From: SKVR01 sp037441525
Lineage (GTDB): Bacteria; Bacteroidota; Bacteroidia; Bacteroidales; UBA7960
Direction: 5' to 3'
Length of the DNA stretch: 44,870 nt
NCBI GenBank assembly: GCA_037441525.1
Contig: JBBISA010000032.1
Coordinates: 1-44,870, forward strand
A program made the translations under genes and the position numbers. Numbering within the stretch: the stretch's first letter is position 1; the number at the start of each line of letters is the position of its first letter. Below, one piece after another: positions 8,194-16,113 of this stretch. The notes under the pieces were generated by a model. That model was not told where the DNA came from. It saw nothing but the letters and a program-made list of their open reading frames with translations, and searched no databases.

Positions 8194-8868
8194 TCAGTTG
8201 GTTTCATCAAAGAATAGATTGGTTTGCTCAACCCCCTTAATCGACTTTATCTCCCTGATAAGGTTTGCTCCCTTTGATTCGTTTTTCAGGATAACATAAT
8301 AAGAAAATTCCATCAGCTGGTTATCTTTATCACCCATGGTTTTCACATTAACCAGTTTATTGCGCCTGCAATATTTGGCAAGGGTTTCTGAAAAGGCATT
8401 ATCGTCGAGCTGGCTTTCATTGGAAACAATCTGCATCAAAAACTCCCGTTTGGTGGGCAGGGCAAAGTTCATCCGGCTTATTACGTAATAAATAAAACCA
8501 ATAAATAGTGTACCCAAAATTGCAATTGAATAAAGTTTTACACCTGAGGCAAGCCCTATTGTTAATGCGAAAAATATGAACATAATATCAGAGGTATCCT
8601 TAACCGCGGTCCTGAACCTTATGATTGACATTGCTCCCACCATACCGAATGCACGTGCAAGGTTATTGCCGATTACCATAATAACCACTGCAGTTATCAT
8701 AGTGAGCATTATAAGAGACACAGTAAAAGATGCTGAATAATTCAATCCTGAATAGGTATATTTATATAAGAAGGCGATAGAAAAACCACAAACCATTGCC
8801 ACAATAATGTTACCAATTACATCCTTAGCCGTAATTGTGAATACAAACATACTCTGAATATCTTCCAT
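8194..8868 (-). CDS. DUF4956 integral membrane protein
   Basis: A 224-residue DUF4956 protein with four clear membrane segments in residues 18-130 and a soluble C-terminal domain of about 90 residues. The conserved family block ARAFGMVGAMSIIRFRTAVKDTSDIMFIFFALTIGLASG lies between the second and third segments. Members of this family are very often encoded next to VTC-domain polyphosphate polymerases, as here (12 bases apart), so it likely acts with that enzyme, perhaps in moving or anchoring the polymer; this is inference. The C-terminal domain resembles a ferredoxin-like fold with the repeated pattern of LVNVKTMGDKDNQLMEFSYYV. It is the last gene of the HlyD-VTC-DUF4956 unit. Confidence 0.85.
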   Translation of the reverse strand: MEDIQSMFVFTITAKDVIGNIIVAMVCGFSIAFLYKYTYSGLNYSASFTVSLIMLTMITAVVIMVIGNNLARAFGMVGAMSIIRFRTAVKDTSDIMFIFFALTIGLASGVKLYSIAILGTLFIGFIYYVISRMNFALPTKREFLMQIVSNESQLDDNAFSETLAKYCRRNKLVNVKTMGDKDNQLMEFSYYVILKNESKGANLIREIKSIKGVEQTNLFFDETN

Positions 8869-8880
8869 AGTAATTTAAAA

Positions 8881-9624
8881 TCAGTAATTAAAAAAATGTA
8901 GTTTGCTGTGTACATCGTACCCAATAGTATATTTAGAAAGAGCGTCGTTTCTTAACCTGTATTCCTGAACCAACGATTTAGCCCATGTAGGCATATTATC
9001 AGTAAAATACTTTATTTCAAGAATAAAATGATAAGGAAACAGGTGCTTTAATCCTTCTTCCCGATAAAAATCCTTTAAAGTTGGAAATATATAACTTCTA
9101 ATATTTTTATCAAATGTTATGCGAACACCTGGGTCTAATAATCCCTGGTAGGCTTCGCGTTCGTAAGTTACAAGAACTGTTGGCCGGAGATTCCTTTTTT
9201 TCAGGTGGAAGAAAAAGCGCTGGGCATCTTCAAGCGATTCGGGATTTATATCGCTTTTAAAAAACCTGGCAATGTCGGAAGTGGCCAAAAGCTCTTCAAC
9301 ATCGTCAATTTGGGTAAAAGCCTTGTGTTTCTTTATCCGGTTTTCAATTTTTCGCTTTATTTCAAATTTTGCGATTGCCCCGGGAACATACTCACCATAA
9401 CAACGTATCCTGAATTTTTTTCTGAGCTCAACACCTTCAGTTTTTTCCTGATGACAATCAAGGTTTAATGTATCAAAATAAATGCTTCTTACCGTATATT
9501 CAGGCATATTTTGTTCATTAAAACGGCAATGTTTATCAGGTACAACAAATGGCGCTATCCGATCACGAATGCCCTGGGCAATAGAATAGGGGACCAGGTA
9601 TTTTCGCTCGTACCTTAGCAACAT
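8881..9624 (-). CDS. VTC-domain polyphosphate polymerase
   Basis: A 247-residue protein consisting of a VTC domain of the triphosphate tunnel metalloenzyme superfamily, whose characterised yeast member Vtc4 polymerises phosphate from ATP. Hallmarks are the N-terminal LRYERKYLV (tunnel lysine), SIYFDT, LRKKFRIRCYGE (two tunnel arginines), AKFEIKRK, VTYEREAY, RITFDKNIR, ILEIKY (glutamate and lysine), and the closing SKYTIGYD. All the charged strands of the tunnel are therefore present and an active enzyme is likely. It has no SPX domain and no membrane segment of its own; the neighbouring DUF4956 protein may provide the membrane anchor. The gene starts only four bases from the end of the HlyD-like gene, so they are co-transcribed. 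Confidence 0.85.
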   Translation of the reverse strand: MLLRYERKYLVPYSIAQGIRDRIAPFVVPDKHCRFNEQNMPEYTVRSIYFDTLNLDCHQEKTEGVELRKKFRIRCYGEYVPGAIAKFEIKRKIENRIKKHKAFTQIDDVEELLATSDIARFFKSDINPESLEDAQRFFFHLKKRNLRPTVLVTYEREAYQGLLDPGVRITFDKNIRSYIFPTLKDFYREEGLKHLFPYHFILEIKYFTDNMPTWAKSLVQEYRLRNDALSKYTIGYDVHSKLHFFNY

Positions 9625-9628
9625 AAAC

Positions 9629-10735
9629 TCAGTTATTGTAAATTTCGTTCATCAATCGGCTTACATAGTGAACGAGGTTTATCTTTTCAGACTGGAAAGA
9701 TACTTCGAGCATCATATTCGGATAGTAATCCGAAAGTTTTTCTCCGGGTTGGGCTACAATGGTTACAAATACCTTTTGCCTTCCAGTAAGCATATTTATG
9801 GTATTATTAACAGAATTATCGTAACCTGAGATTGTGCCAGTAATTGGATTTCTGTTATTTGCGGTGCTGAGAATTACTCTTTGCCCGATATTGAGATATT
9901 TTAAATTATGCACATCAACAGGTGCAACTACCACAATTTTACTCAGATCGCCCACCCGGGCAATCACTTCAAAATCGGTTTGTGGCGTGGTTATTTGCTG
10001 TCTAATCAATCGCCCTCTAATCGGGCTGATTATATGAAATGAATTGATCAGTTCCTGTGTAAGTTTTATTTGAGATTCCAATGATTTAATGTTGGCATTT
10101 ACCAAATCAATTTGTTCTTTTTTGGCACCGCTGGTAAGTGCTTGTAATCTACTTTCTGCGATCAGAAGGTTTTGCTTCTTTATTAGATATTCATTTAGCG
10201 ATAATTCATATTCTTCATCTGAAATGTAGGCCTTCTCATGCAGCGAATTACTCCTCTCAGTTATTCTTTTTTGAGTTTCATATTCTTGCTGCGCCAGGTT
10301 AATCTGTTCTCGGGCAATGGTAATTTCTTCGGGCTTTTCACCTGATGCATATACACTCAGGAGTTTTCTCTGTACCTCCAACTCACCCTTTAATTCCAAC
10401 AGCCTTCTTTTCTCAAATTGCGAACCAAGCAAGCCAATAGTGTCGCCCTTGTTGATAATTTGTTTCTGGTATATTTCAGGATAAATTACAAAACTGGCAT
10501 GATCCCCTCTTTGCCGTTCACTTACATTGTATTCTCTTACCAGATTGTTTACGTTATCTTTCACACTATTGATCAGTATCCCGTCGATTGTTCTTGAAAG
10601 CACCCATTCCTGCGATGGATAAACGATGCCTTTGGAAGAAATGTTATAACTTAATTCCCAATTCTTCAGCATCCATGCTGATGGAAAAACCAGTAAAAGA
10701 ACCGGCAGCCATATATATAATTTATTGCCTTTCAC
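9629..10735 (-). CDS. HlyD-like membrane fusion protein
   Basis: A 368-residue periplasmic adaptor of the HlyD/membrane fusion family. One membrane segment near residues 7-24 anchors it in the inner membrane. A first half-lipoyl segment (IINKGDTIGLLGS) precedes a long alpha-hairpin coiled coil at about 105-230, then the second half-lipoyl region (SPIRGRLIRQQITTPQTDFEVIARVGDLSKIVVVAPV) and a beta-barrel. Between the anchor and lipoyl part is an insert of about 60 residues. No ABC, MFS or RND inner-membrane pump and no TolC are adjacent; instead it heads an operon with a VTC polyphosphate polymerase and DUF4956. What it exports or tethers is unknown. A promoter-like site and an inverted repeat lie just upstream. 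Confidence 0.85.
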   Translation of the reverse strand: MKGNKLYIWLPVLLLVFPSAWMLKNWELSYNISSKGIVYPSQEWVLSRTIDGILINSVKDNVNNLVREYNVSERQRGDHASFVIYPEIYQKQIINKGDTIGLLGSQFEKRRLLELKGELEVQRKLLSVYASGEKPEEITIAREQINLAQQEYETQKRITERSNSLHEKAYISDEEYELSLNEYLIKKQNLLIAESRLQALTSGAKKEQIDLVNANIKSLESQIKLTQELINSFHIISPIRGRLIRQQITTPQTDFEVIARVGDLSKIVVVAPVDVHNLKYLNIGQRVILSTANNRNPITGTISGYDNSVNNTINMLTGRQKVFVTIVAQPGEKLSDYYPNMMLEVSFQSEKINLVHYVSRLMNEIYNN

Positions 10736-10776
10736 TTATCTAATCATTTTCCAAATTTTCTGAATCAAATTTTTGG

Positions 10777-10810
10777 TGAGTTAAACTTTGGCTAACGTAA
10801 ACTTAACTCA
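10777..10810. promoter_or_regulatory. Inverted repeat in the leader of the HlyD-VTC-DUF4956 unit
   Basis: TGAGTTAA at 10777-10784 is repeated in inverse as TTAACTCA at 10803-10810, with an 18-base spacer. It lies between the -7 element at 10829 and the start codon at 10735, a position suited to an operator or leader hairpin. No regulator is assigned. Confidence 0.4.
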
Positions 10811-10828
10811 AAATTTACATATCACTTG

Positions 10829-10836
10829 CAAATATA
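10829..10836 (-). promoter_or_regulatory. -7 promoter element for the HlyD-like gene
   Basis: On the minus strand this reads TATATTTG, an exact TAnnTTTG match, about 95 bases before the start codon. A CAA at 10850-10852 (TTG on the minus strand) is the nearest -33 candidate but with a short spacer of 13 bases. Confidence 0.5.
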
Positions 10837-10949
10837 ATGAATAAATCTCCAAGTCCATAGGTATGATTACGCAAAATTGGTAAGCAATAACTATTGGAAA
10901 CCAGAGAAATCGTCTGATCAAAATCTGTTAAAGGAGTTAACCTGGTAAT

Positions 10950-11516
10950 CTATTGAAGAATAACTGTATAGCCAGATTTTTCAATTGTTTGGGCTATCAT
11001 TTCAAGGGAAACCTTCGATTTATCGTAAACCACGGCTACCTGGTGAAGTGTGTGCGATGCTGCAACGCTTTCAATGCCTTCGAGTTCGGCAACTTTTCTG
11101 TTTATTAAACCTTCACAACCAGTGCAATCCATTCCTTCCACTTGAAGTAAAAGTTCTACGCGATTTTCTTCCAGAATAACAGAATCATTTTTACTGCTCA
11201 TATTATCAAAATAATAAGGAGCAGCAATAAGAACTATTACAAATACAGTTACAAAGCCCAGAAAAACTATGGATTGGCCGGGATTGCGACGGCGACTGGC
11301 CGATTGGGTTTTATTGCGTCTGATATTTTTTATAGTCTGGTACCACAGAATAGCCATCAACAGCAATACAAGTACTACAATAAAAGGCCAGAAACTAAGC
11401 ATACCTGCGATTGGGTTATTTACTGATAGAGGTATATTGAATGATAAATTGAAAAAATGACTGGCTGAAATGCCTCCAACAAGCGACCCTGCCAAACTGA
11501 AAAAAAAGAAAATCAT
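10950..11516 (-). CDS. MerTP-like membrane protein with C-terminal HMA domain
   Basis: A 188-residue protein with three membrane segments (about 1-18, 40-62, 82-101) followed by a heavy-metal-associated domain with the metal-binding motif GMDCTGC (Cys131, Cys134). The middle and C-terminal parts resemble the fused mercuric transport protein MerTP of Bacteroidota, notably WPFIVVLVLLLMAILWYQ and the FLGFVTVFVIVLIAAPYYFD segment before the HMA domain. The Cys-Cys pair that MerT carries in its first membrane segment is absent, and an in-frame stop a short distance upstream without another ATG shows it is not hidden by the start choice. Lying next to ctaB and the copper-dependent oxidase operon, it may handle copper rather than mercury; this is inference. 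It has its own promoter-like site. Confidence 0.7.
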   Translation of the reverse strand: MIFFFFSLAGSLVGGISASHFFNLSFNIPLSVNNPIAGMLSFWPFIVVLVLLLMAILWYQTIKNIRRNKTQSASRRRNPGQSIVFLGFVTVFVIVLIAAPYYFDNMSSKNDSVILEENRVELLLQVEGMDCTGCEGLINRKVAELEGIESVAASHTLHQVAVVYDKSKVSLEMIAQTIEKSGYTVILQ

Positions 11517-11556
11517 GGTGAGAATGTTTAATGAGATGAACTTGGGTTTGTTAAAT

Positions 11557-11564
11557 CAAATGTA
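11557..11564 (-). promoter_or_regulatory. -7 promoter element for the HMA-domain gene
   Basis: Minus-strand TACATTTG matches TAnnTTTG, about 40 bases before the start codon at 11516. A minus-strand TTTTG at 11579-11583 is a possible -33 element with a slightly short spacer of about 14 bases. Confidence 0.5.
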
Positions 11565-11587
11565 TAAATTTTTAATTTCAAAATATG

Positions 11588-12454
11588 TTAAAAAATCAAT
11601 GCATCACTAATGATTAATAGCATAATAAAAAGAAAAAAAGAATTAATGATTATAAATGCGCGGGTAATTTGATTTTTATTCGAAAGTTTAGAATGTCGGG
11701 CAAAAAAAATTATCACAATAACTGCTGACAGAATCGCAGCCAATGATGCAATATATGATGTAATAATATTGAAAAAAGGGAGAAAAATGGCTGATAAGGC
11801 GGTGGCGATTGTCCAGGTGCGGGTGATTCTTGATATTTCATCCTTCGAAAAATGATCATGTATTGACGGAAATCCTGCATTTTTATACTCTTCACCGTAT
11901 TTAAGCAGAATTAACCAGAAATGGGGCATCTGACCCAGGAAAAAGAAAAAGGATATGAAAACGATATCCTGATCAAAAGGAGAGCCGCCTGCAGCGGTCC
12001 AGCCTATTGCCGGCGGGATGGCTCCTACCAATGCACCTGGTAAAATTGCCCAGGGTGTTAATCGCTTTAACGGAGTATAAATTGCATTATACCAAAGCAG
12101 TGTGACAAGAGCCAGAATCATAGGTTGCAAACCAGAATTCAAACACAAGATAGTTAAACCAGTAGCAACCATAACTATGGTAAAGACCCAGGCGGCTTTG
12201 ATTGAAATCTTTCCCGAAGGCAAAGGCCTTGATAGGGTGCGCTCCATGAGTTTATCAAATTTCAACTCCTGAATCTGATTAATGGCTGCTGAACCCGCAG
12301 CCACAAACAAAACACCAATATATAGTGCAATCCAACCTGAACATAAACATTTGTTGTACAAAATATACCCAGTTAGCGAAGAGAGCGCCACTGATAAAGA
12401 AATAATGGGTTTGCCAAGTTCAAGAAAGGTTATCAGTCGCTTATTTAAAACCAT
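11588..12454 (-). CDS. ctaB: Protohaem IX farnesyltransferase (haem O synthase)
   Basis: A 288-residue UbiA-superfamily prenyltransferase that adds a farnesyl group to haem B to form haem O, the precursor of haem A in the oxidase encoded alongside. The first allylic-diphosphate motif is NQIQELKFDKLMERT (Asn59, Glu63, Asp67), in the form typical of CtaB; a second acidic motif follows in SIHDHFSKDE. About nine hydrophobic segments span the membrane. Haem A synthase (ctaA) is not in the window. A minus-strand terminator between coxB and this gene and a TAnnTTTG element at 12488 show it is transcribed apart from the big respiratory operon. Confidence 0.92.
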   Translation of the reverse strand: MVLNKRLITFLELGKPIISLSVALSSLTGYILYNKCLCSGWIALYIGVLFVAAGSAAINQIQELKFDKLMERTLSRPLPSGKISIKAAWVFTIVMVATGLTILCLNSGLQPMILALVTLLWYNAIYTPLKRLTPWAILPGALVGAIPPAIGWTAAGGSPFDQDIVFISFFFFLGQMPHFWLILLKYGEEYKNAGFPSIHDHFSKDEISRITRTWTIATALSAIFLPFFNIITSYIASLAAILSAVIVIIFFARHSKLSNKNQITRAFIIINSFFLFIMLLIISDALIF

Positions 12455-12487
12455 TGGTGCAAATCAGGGTGAAATTGTAGTATTTTT

Positions 12488-12495
12488 CAAAGTTA
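12488..12495 (-). promoter_or_regulatory. -7 promoter element for ctaB
   Basis: Minus-strand TAACTTTG matches TAnnTTTG, 33 bases before the ATG at 12454. It lies downstream of the coxB terminator, consistent with separate transcription of ctaB. No good -33 element was found. Confidence 0.5.
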
Positions 12496-12547
12496 TGTAA
12501 ATTGAATTAAGATTCGCTATATTTAAATAATCGAAATAAACCCTGAA

Positions 12548-12573
12548 TAAAAAAGCCCCTGAGGTAAGGGGCT
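12548..12573 (-). terminator. Terminator of the ACIII-caa3 oxidase operon
   Basis: The arms AGCCCCT (12554-12560) and AGGGGCT (12567-12573) enclose a six-base loop; on the minus strand the hairpin is followed by a run of T. It lies 28 bases after the coxB stop codon. Confidence 0.85.
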
Positions 12574-12600
12574 CATTTTGATGGATAATATGCGGGAAGC

Positions 12601-13548
12601 TTAGTTATTTGGATAAAGCGTTTTGATGAACTCAATGATGTATTCGATTTGCTGCTCGCTGATTTCATCCTGGTATGAGAGCATCTGCCCGGGACGGAAA
12701 CCTTCATGAATATCATAATCGGGGTCGTAAATGGAACGTTTCACATATTCTGCATCGTAGGGTATCTGTCTGGCTCTTCCGTTGGTAACAACATTAACGG
12801 TTGAGCCCCATGCATCTTTGTAGGTGGGGCCAACGAGTTGTCTTCCGTCGAGTGAGTGACAGGCAAGGCAACCTTTCGACTCAATAATCTGACGTCCAAG
12901 TATTGCCAGGTTTGCTCCGGGAGGTGCAACTACTGCAACTGCAGTTGTATCGTTGTACCAGGCAAAGAATTCATCTCTTTCCATTACAACCACTTCGCTG
13001 AGCATATAAGAGTGCTGCAGGCCGCAATATTCGGTGCAAAAAATATTGTAGGTTCCTGTTTTGGTGGCCTGGAACCATGTGTGATTGTTGGCCAGCCCGG
13101 GTACCATATCTTCCTTGATTCTGAATGCAGGGATGTAAAATGAATGCAAAACATCGAGGGCATTGAGCCTGATGATTACAGCAGTGTCAACAGGTATATA
13201 AAGCTTATCGCTCACACGGCCGTTTTCGTAGCGAAAAGAGAAGGCCCACATACGGGCATTAACAGTAACCTTAATGCCTTCTTCGGGTGGCTTTTTCATG
13301 GGTATCCAGCCTATATAGCCATAATAGAACATACCAAGTACCAGAAGTATAGGAATTACTGTCCACACAATTTCCAGAGTGGTGCTATCTTTAACCTGAG
13401 TTGCTTTGGGATTTTTCTTCTGGTTATATCTGAATAGAAACAGGATAATGGTAAGAGAAATACCAATGAGGAAAAAGAGGGCAATTCCCAGGATGAATAT
13501 GAAGGCATTATCTACGCCTTCTACAAATGTTGAAGCTCCTAAGATCAT
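12601..13548 (-). CDS. coxB: Cytochrome c oxidase subunit II with fused cytochrome c (caa3 type)
   Basis: A 315-residue subunit II. Two membrane segments (about 15-38 and 60-80) are followed by the cupredoxin domain with all CuA ligands: His135, Cys171, Glu173, Cys175, His179 and Met182 in CTEYCGLQHSYM. After a linker comes a cytochrome c domain with haem motif CLACH (Cys227, Cys230, His231) and a likely axial methionine in GQMLSYQDE. The fusion marks a caa3-type oxidase, in which the attached cytochrome delivers electrons to CuA. It is the last gene of the operon, nine bases after subunit IV; in most Bacteroidota coxB comes before coxA, so this order is unusual. Confidence 0.96.
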   Translation of the reverse strand: MILGASTFVEGVDNAFIFILGIALFFLIGISLTIILFLFRYNQKKNPKATQVKDSTTLEIVWTVIPILLVLGMFYYGYIGWIPMKKPPEEGIKVTVNARMWAFSFRYENGRVSDKLYIPVDTAVIIRLNALDVLHSFYIPAFRIKEDMVPGLANNHTWFQATKTGTYNIFCTEYCGLQHSYMLSEVVVMERDEFFAWYNDTTAVAVVAPPGANLAILGRQIIESKGCLACHSLDGRQLVGPTYKDAWGSTVNVVTNGRARQIPYDAEYVKRSIYDPDYDIHEGFRPGQMLSYQDEISEQQIEYIIEFIKTLYPNN

Positions 13549-13557
13549 ATCGTAAGT

Positions 13558-13842
13558 TTATCTGTATGAGTAATCGAAAAAGGTAACATAAAGTACCAGT
13601 AGGAATATAACCAGCACAAATGCAGTGAATATTGTATAAATCTTGTTGTCGAATTTCAGGTGCATAAACCAGGTAAGCACTACCGATGCCTTTGCACCAG
13701 CAATGAGCATGGCCACCAATGTGTTTAGCGGGCCCATTTCAACCCGTGTTACGGCCACACTTATACCCGTAAGCACAATTAAGGTAATTAATACCAGAAA
13801 ATGGCTTTTATAGCTTGAAATATGATGTTTTTCCTGACTCAT
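13558..13842 (-). CDS. Cytochrome c oxidase subunit IV
   Basis: A 94-residue protein with three membrane segments matching the prokaryotic cytochrome c oxidase subunit IV family (TGISVAVTRVEMGPLNTLVAMLIAGAKASVVLTWFMHLKFD). The motif VVLTWFMHLKFD before the third segment is characteristic. The subunit stabilises the oxidase and has no cofactor. It is separated by nine bases from both coxC and coxB, so it is certainly part of the same transcript. Confidence 0.92.
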   Translation of the reverse strand: MSQEKHHISSYKSHFLVLITLIVLTGISVAVTRVEMGPLNTLVAMLIAGAKASVVLTWFMHLKFDNKIYTIFTAFVLVIFLLVLYVTFFDYSYR

Positions 13843-13851
13843 AACCGTAGT

Positions 13852-14472
13852 TTAATGTATTAAGTAAAACAATGGGAATAAGAAGATCCAGATCAAATCA
13901 ACAAGGTGCCAGTATAGGCCGGCATTTTCGAGCCATACGTAATCACCGCTGTTGATCTTGTCGTTCTGCACCTGCCTTACCACATAGACAAATAACCCTA
14001 CTCCGATGATAATGTGAAGAGCATGTATACCCGACATTACATAATACAGCCCGAAGAAAAGTGTGGTACCATGGCCCAGTTCAAGCAAAGCAGGATTGTT
14101 GGGAACAAGCCCGTAATCAAATTTTACTCCCCATTCGAAATACTTATTCACAAGGAAAAGTACCGCAATGAAGATGGTTATCCCAAGCAGGGTTAATGCC
14201 AGGTTTTTCTGACCTTTTTGTATAGCAGTTATAGACATCGCAACTGTAGCCGAACTTATGAGCAGAATTACAGTATTAAACGTGCCCAGGAATACATCGA
14301 GTTCCTGCCCGGCAAGCTGAAAGGCAACCGGATTTCTATACCGGTAAACCGCATACATAAGGAATAGCATACCAAATAAAAGCAATTCCGTAAAAATAAA
14401 TAACCACATGCCCAGCTTGTCGCCTTCGTCGTCGCGGTGTACATGTGCAGTATGTTCTGAGTGTTTCTCCAT
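13852..14472 (-). CDS. coxC: Cytochrome c oxidase subunit III
   Basis: A 206-residue subunit III of the haem-copper oxidase with five membrane segments, the short bacterial form. Typical blocks are KLGMWLFIFTELLLFGMLF near the start, with the conserved acidic residue in the membrane, GHGTTLFFGLYYVMSGIHALHIIIGV in the centre, and AGLYWHLVDLIWIFLFPLFYL at the end. Subunit III has no redox cofactor and is thought to support proton uptake and stability of subunit I. It lies between coxA and the subunit IV gene with gaps of nine bases, in the operon. Confidence 0.95.
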   Translation of the reverse strand: MEKHSEHTAHVHRDDEGDKLGMWLFIFTELLLFGMLFLMYAVYRYRNPVAFQLAGQELDVFLGTFNTVILLISSATVAMSITAIQKGQKNLALTLLGITIFIAVLFLVNKYFEWGVKFDYGLVPNNPALLELGHGTTLFFGLYYVMSGIHALHIIIGVGLFVYVVRQVQNDKINSGDYVWLENAGLYWHLVDLIWIFLFPLFYLIH

Positions 14473-14481
14473 AGGTACAGG

Positions 14482-16092
14482 TTATTTATATTCGTAAGGT
14501 TGTTCGGTTATGGTGGGTATTTCATCCCAGTTTTCCAGAGATGGCGGGGTTTCTGTTTGCCATTCCAGCGTGCGTCCGCCCCAGGGGTTTTTTTCTGTTG
14601 TTTTTACCCCACGACTTGCTGATCTCACAAGGTTAACAATAACAATTACTGCCCCTGCGATCATAAGAATAGCTCCAAGAGATGAAATGATATTACCCCC
14701 ATGAAATTCGGGGAGGTAGTCGTAATATCGGCGAGGCATACCTTTTAATCCGAGGTAGAACATGGGCAGATACAGAGTAAGAAAACCGCTGAAAAACATT
14801 ACCCAGCCTGTGTTGGCCCAGCTAACATCGTACATACGGCCGAACATTTTCGGATACCAGTAGTGCAGGGCCGCCATGAAGGCATAACCTGTACCGCCAA
14901 ACACGATGAAGTGAAAATGGGCAACTACAAAGTGCGTATCGTGCACATGAACATTTGTAGCCAGTGAGCCCAGAACCAGCCCGGTTAACCCGCCAATCAT
15001 GAATACAAAAATGAAGGAAACAGCCCAATAAAATGGGGTTTGCAATACAAGCGAACCTTTATGCATGGTAGCCACCCAGTTAAAAACTTTAATGGCCGAA
15101 GGAATGGCAACAAGAAAAGTAAGGAAACTGAACGCGTAAAGGGCTCTGCCACTCATACCTGAGGTAAACATGTGGTGTCCCCACACAAAATAGCCCACAA
15201 ATGCTATGGCTAATGATGACAAAACAATGGCTTTGTACCCATAAATACGTTTGCGGGAGAAAACCGGAAGAATTTCACTGATGGCTCCCATCCCTGGCAA
15301 TATCATGATATATACTGCAGGGTGAGAATATATCCAGAAAAGATGCTGATAAAGTATAGGATCGCCCCCTTTGGTCGGGTCGAAAATTCCCACTCCCAAA
15401 ACCCTTTCCATTACAGTCAACAGCAAAGTTATACCAATAACCGGTGTTGCCAGTACCTGTATCCATGCAGTGGCATATAGGGTCCAGGGGAAAAGGGGCA
15501 TTTTAAACCAGGTCATACCGGGAGCTCTCAGGCGGTGTATGGTTACTACGAAATTGATGCCGGTAAGGATAGACGAGAAACCCATAATGAATGCACCAAA
15601 AAGAGCAGGCAGAATATTTACAGGGGTTTGGAAACTGTAAGGGGCATAAAATGTCCAGCCGGTATCGGGCCAACCTCCAACAAACTGCGATGAAAGTACT
15701 ACAAGGATACCTGTTACATACAACCACCACGACAGCAGATTGAGCCGTGGGAAGGAAACATCTTTTGCCCCAATCATTATAGGGAGGAAGAAGTTTCCAA
15801 ATACTGCAGGTAATCCGGGCACTACTATTATAAAAATCATAATAATGCCATGCACTGTAAACATGGCGTTATAAGTTTGAGGGCCCATGAGAGTAATACC
15901 AGGGGCAATAAGTTCCAGTTTCATCAGCAAACCAAGAGTGGCGGCCAATGAAAAGAAAACCAGCATGGTATAAAGATATAGCAACCCAACCCGCTTATGG
16001 TCGGTTGACAGTATCCAGCCCAGTATTCCTTTGTATTTTCCCTGGTATTCAAGGAAACTTACATGTTTGTTGGAAGTGTTCGATTCAGACAT
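14482..16092 (-). CDS. coxA: Cytochrome c oxidase subunit I (A2-type, haem-copper)
   Basis: A 536-residue catalytic subunit with 12 membrane segments that reduces oxygen to water and pumps protons. Ligands visible are His81 for the low-spin haem, His257 and Tyr261 in YSHPAVY for CuB and the cross-linked tyrosine, His306 and His307 for CuB, and His392 and His394 in AHFHF for the two haems. The K-channel lysine is Lys335 in IPSAIKVFNW. The glutamate found before the histidine in A1-type enzymes is replaced by Tyr255-Ser256, the signature of A2-type oxidases such as that of Rhodothermus marinus. It follows the SCO gene by 21 bases and is followed by coxC at nine bases. Confidence 0.97.
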   Translation of the reverse strand: MSESNTSNKHVSFLEYQGKYKGILGWILSTDHKRVGLLYLYTMLVFFSLAATLGLLMKLELIAPGITLMGPQTYNAMFTVHGIIMIFIIVVPGLPAVFGNFFLPIMIGAKDVSFPRLNLLSWWLYVTGILVVLSSQFVGGWPDTGWTFYAPYSFQTPVNILPALFGAFIMGFSSILTGINFVVTIHRLRAPGMTWFKMPLFPWTLYATAWIQVLATPVIGITLLLTVMERVLGVGIFDPTKGGDPILYQHLFWIYSHPAVYIMILPGMGAISEILPVFSRKRIYGYKAIVLSSLAIAFVGYFVWGHHMFTSGMSGRALYAFSFLTFLVAIPSAIKVFNWVATMHKGSLVLQTPFYWAVSFIFVFMIGGLTGLVLGSLATNVHVHDTHFVVAHFHFIVFGGTGYAFMAALHYWYPKMFGRMYDVSWANTGWVMFFSGFLTLYLPMFYLGLKGMPRRYYDYLPEFHGGNIISSLGAILMIAGAVIVIVNLVRSASRGVKTTEKNPWGGRTLEWQTETPPSLENWDEIPTITEQPYEYK

Positions 16093-16113
16093 ATTTATTG
16101 ATGGATAAATGAT

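Noticed and set aside
8176..8197. Seven-base inverted repeat CTGATAA/TTATCAG between the convergent GLPGLI and DUF4956 genes
   Set aside because: It includes a stop codon region, is short, and has no T run; chance is likely, so it was not called a terminator.
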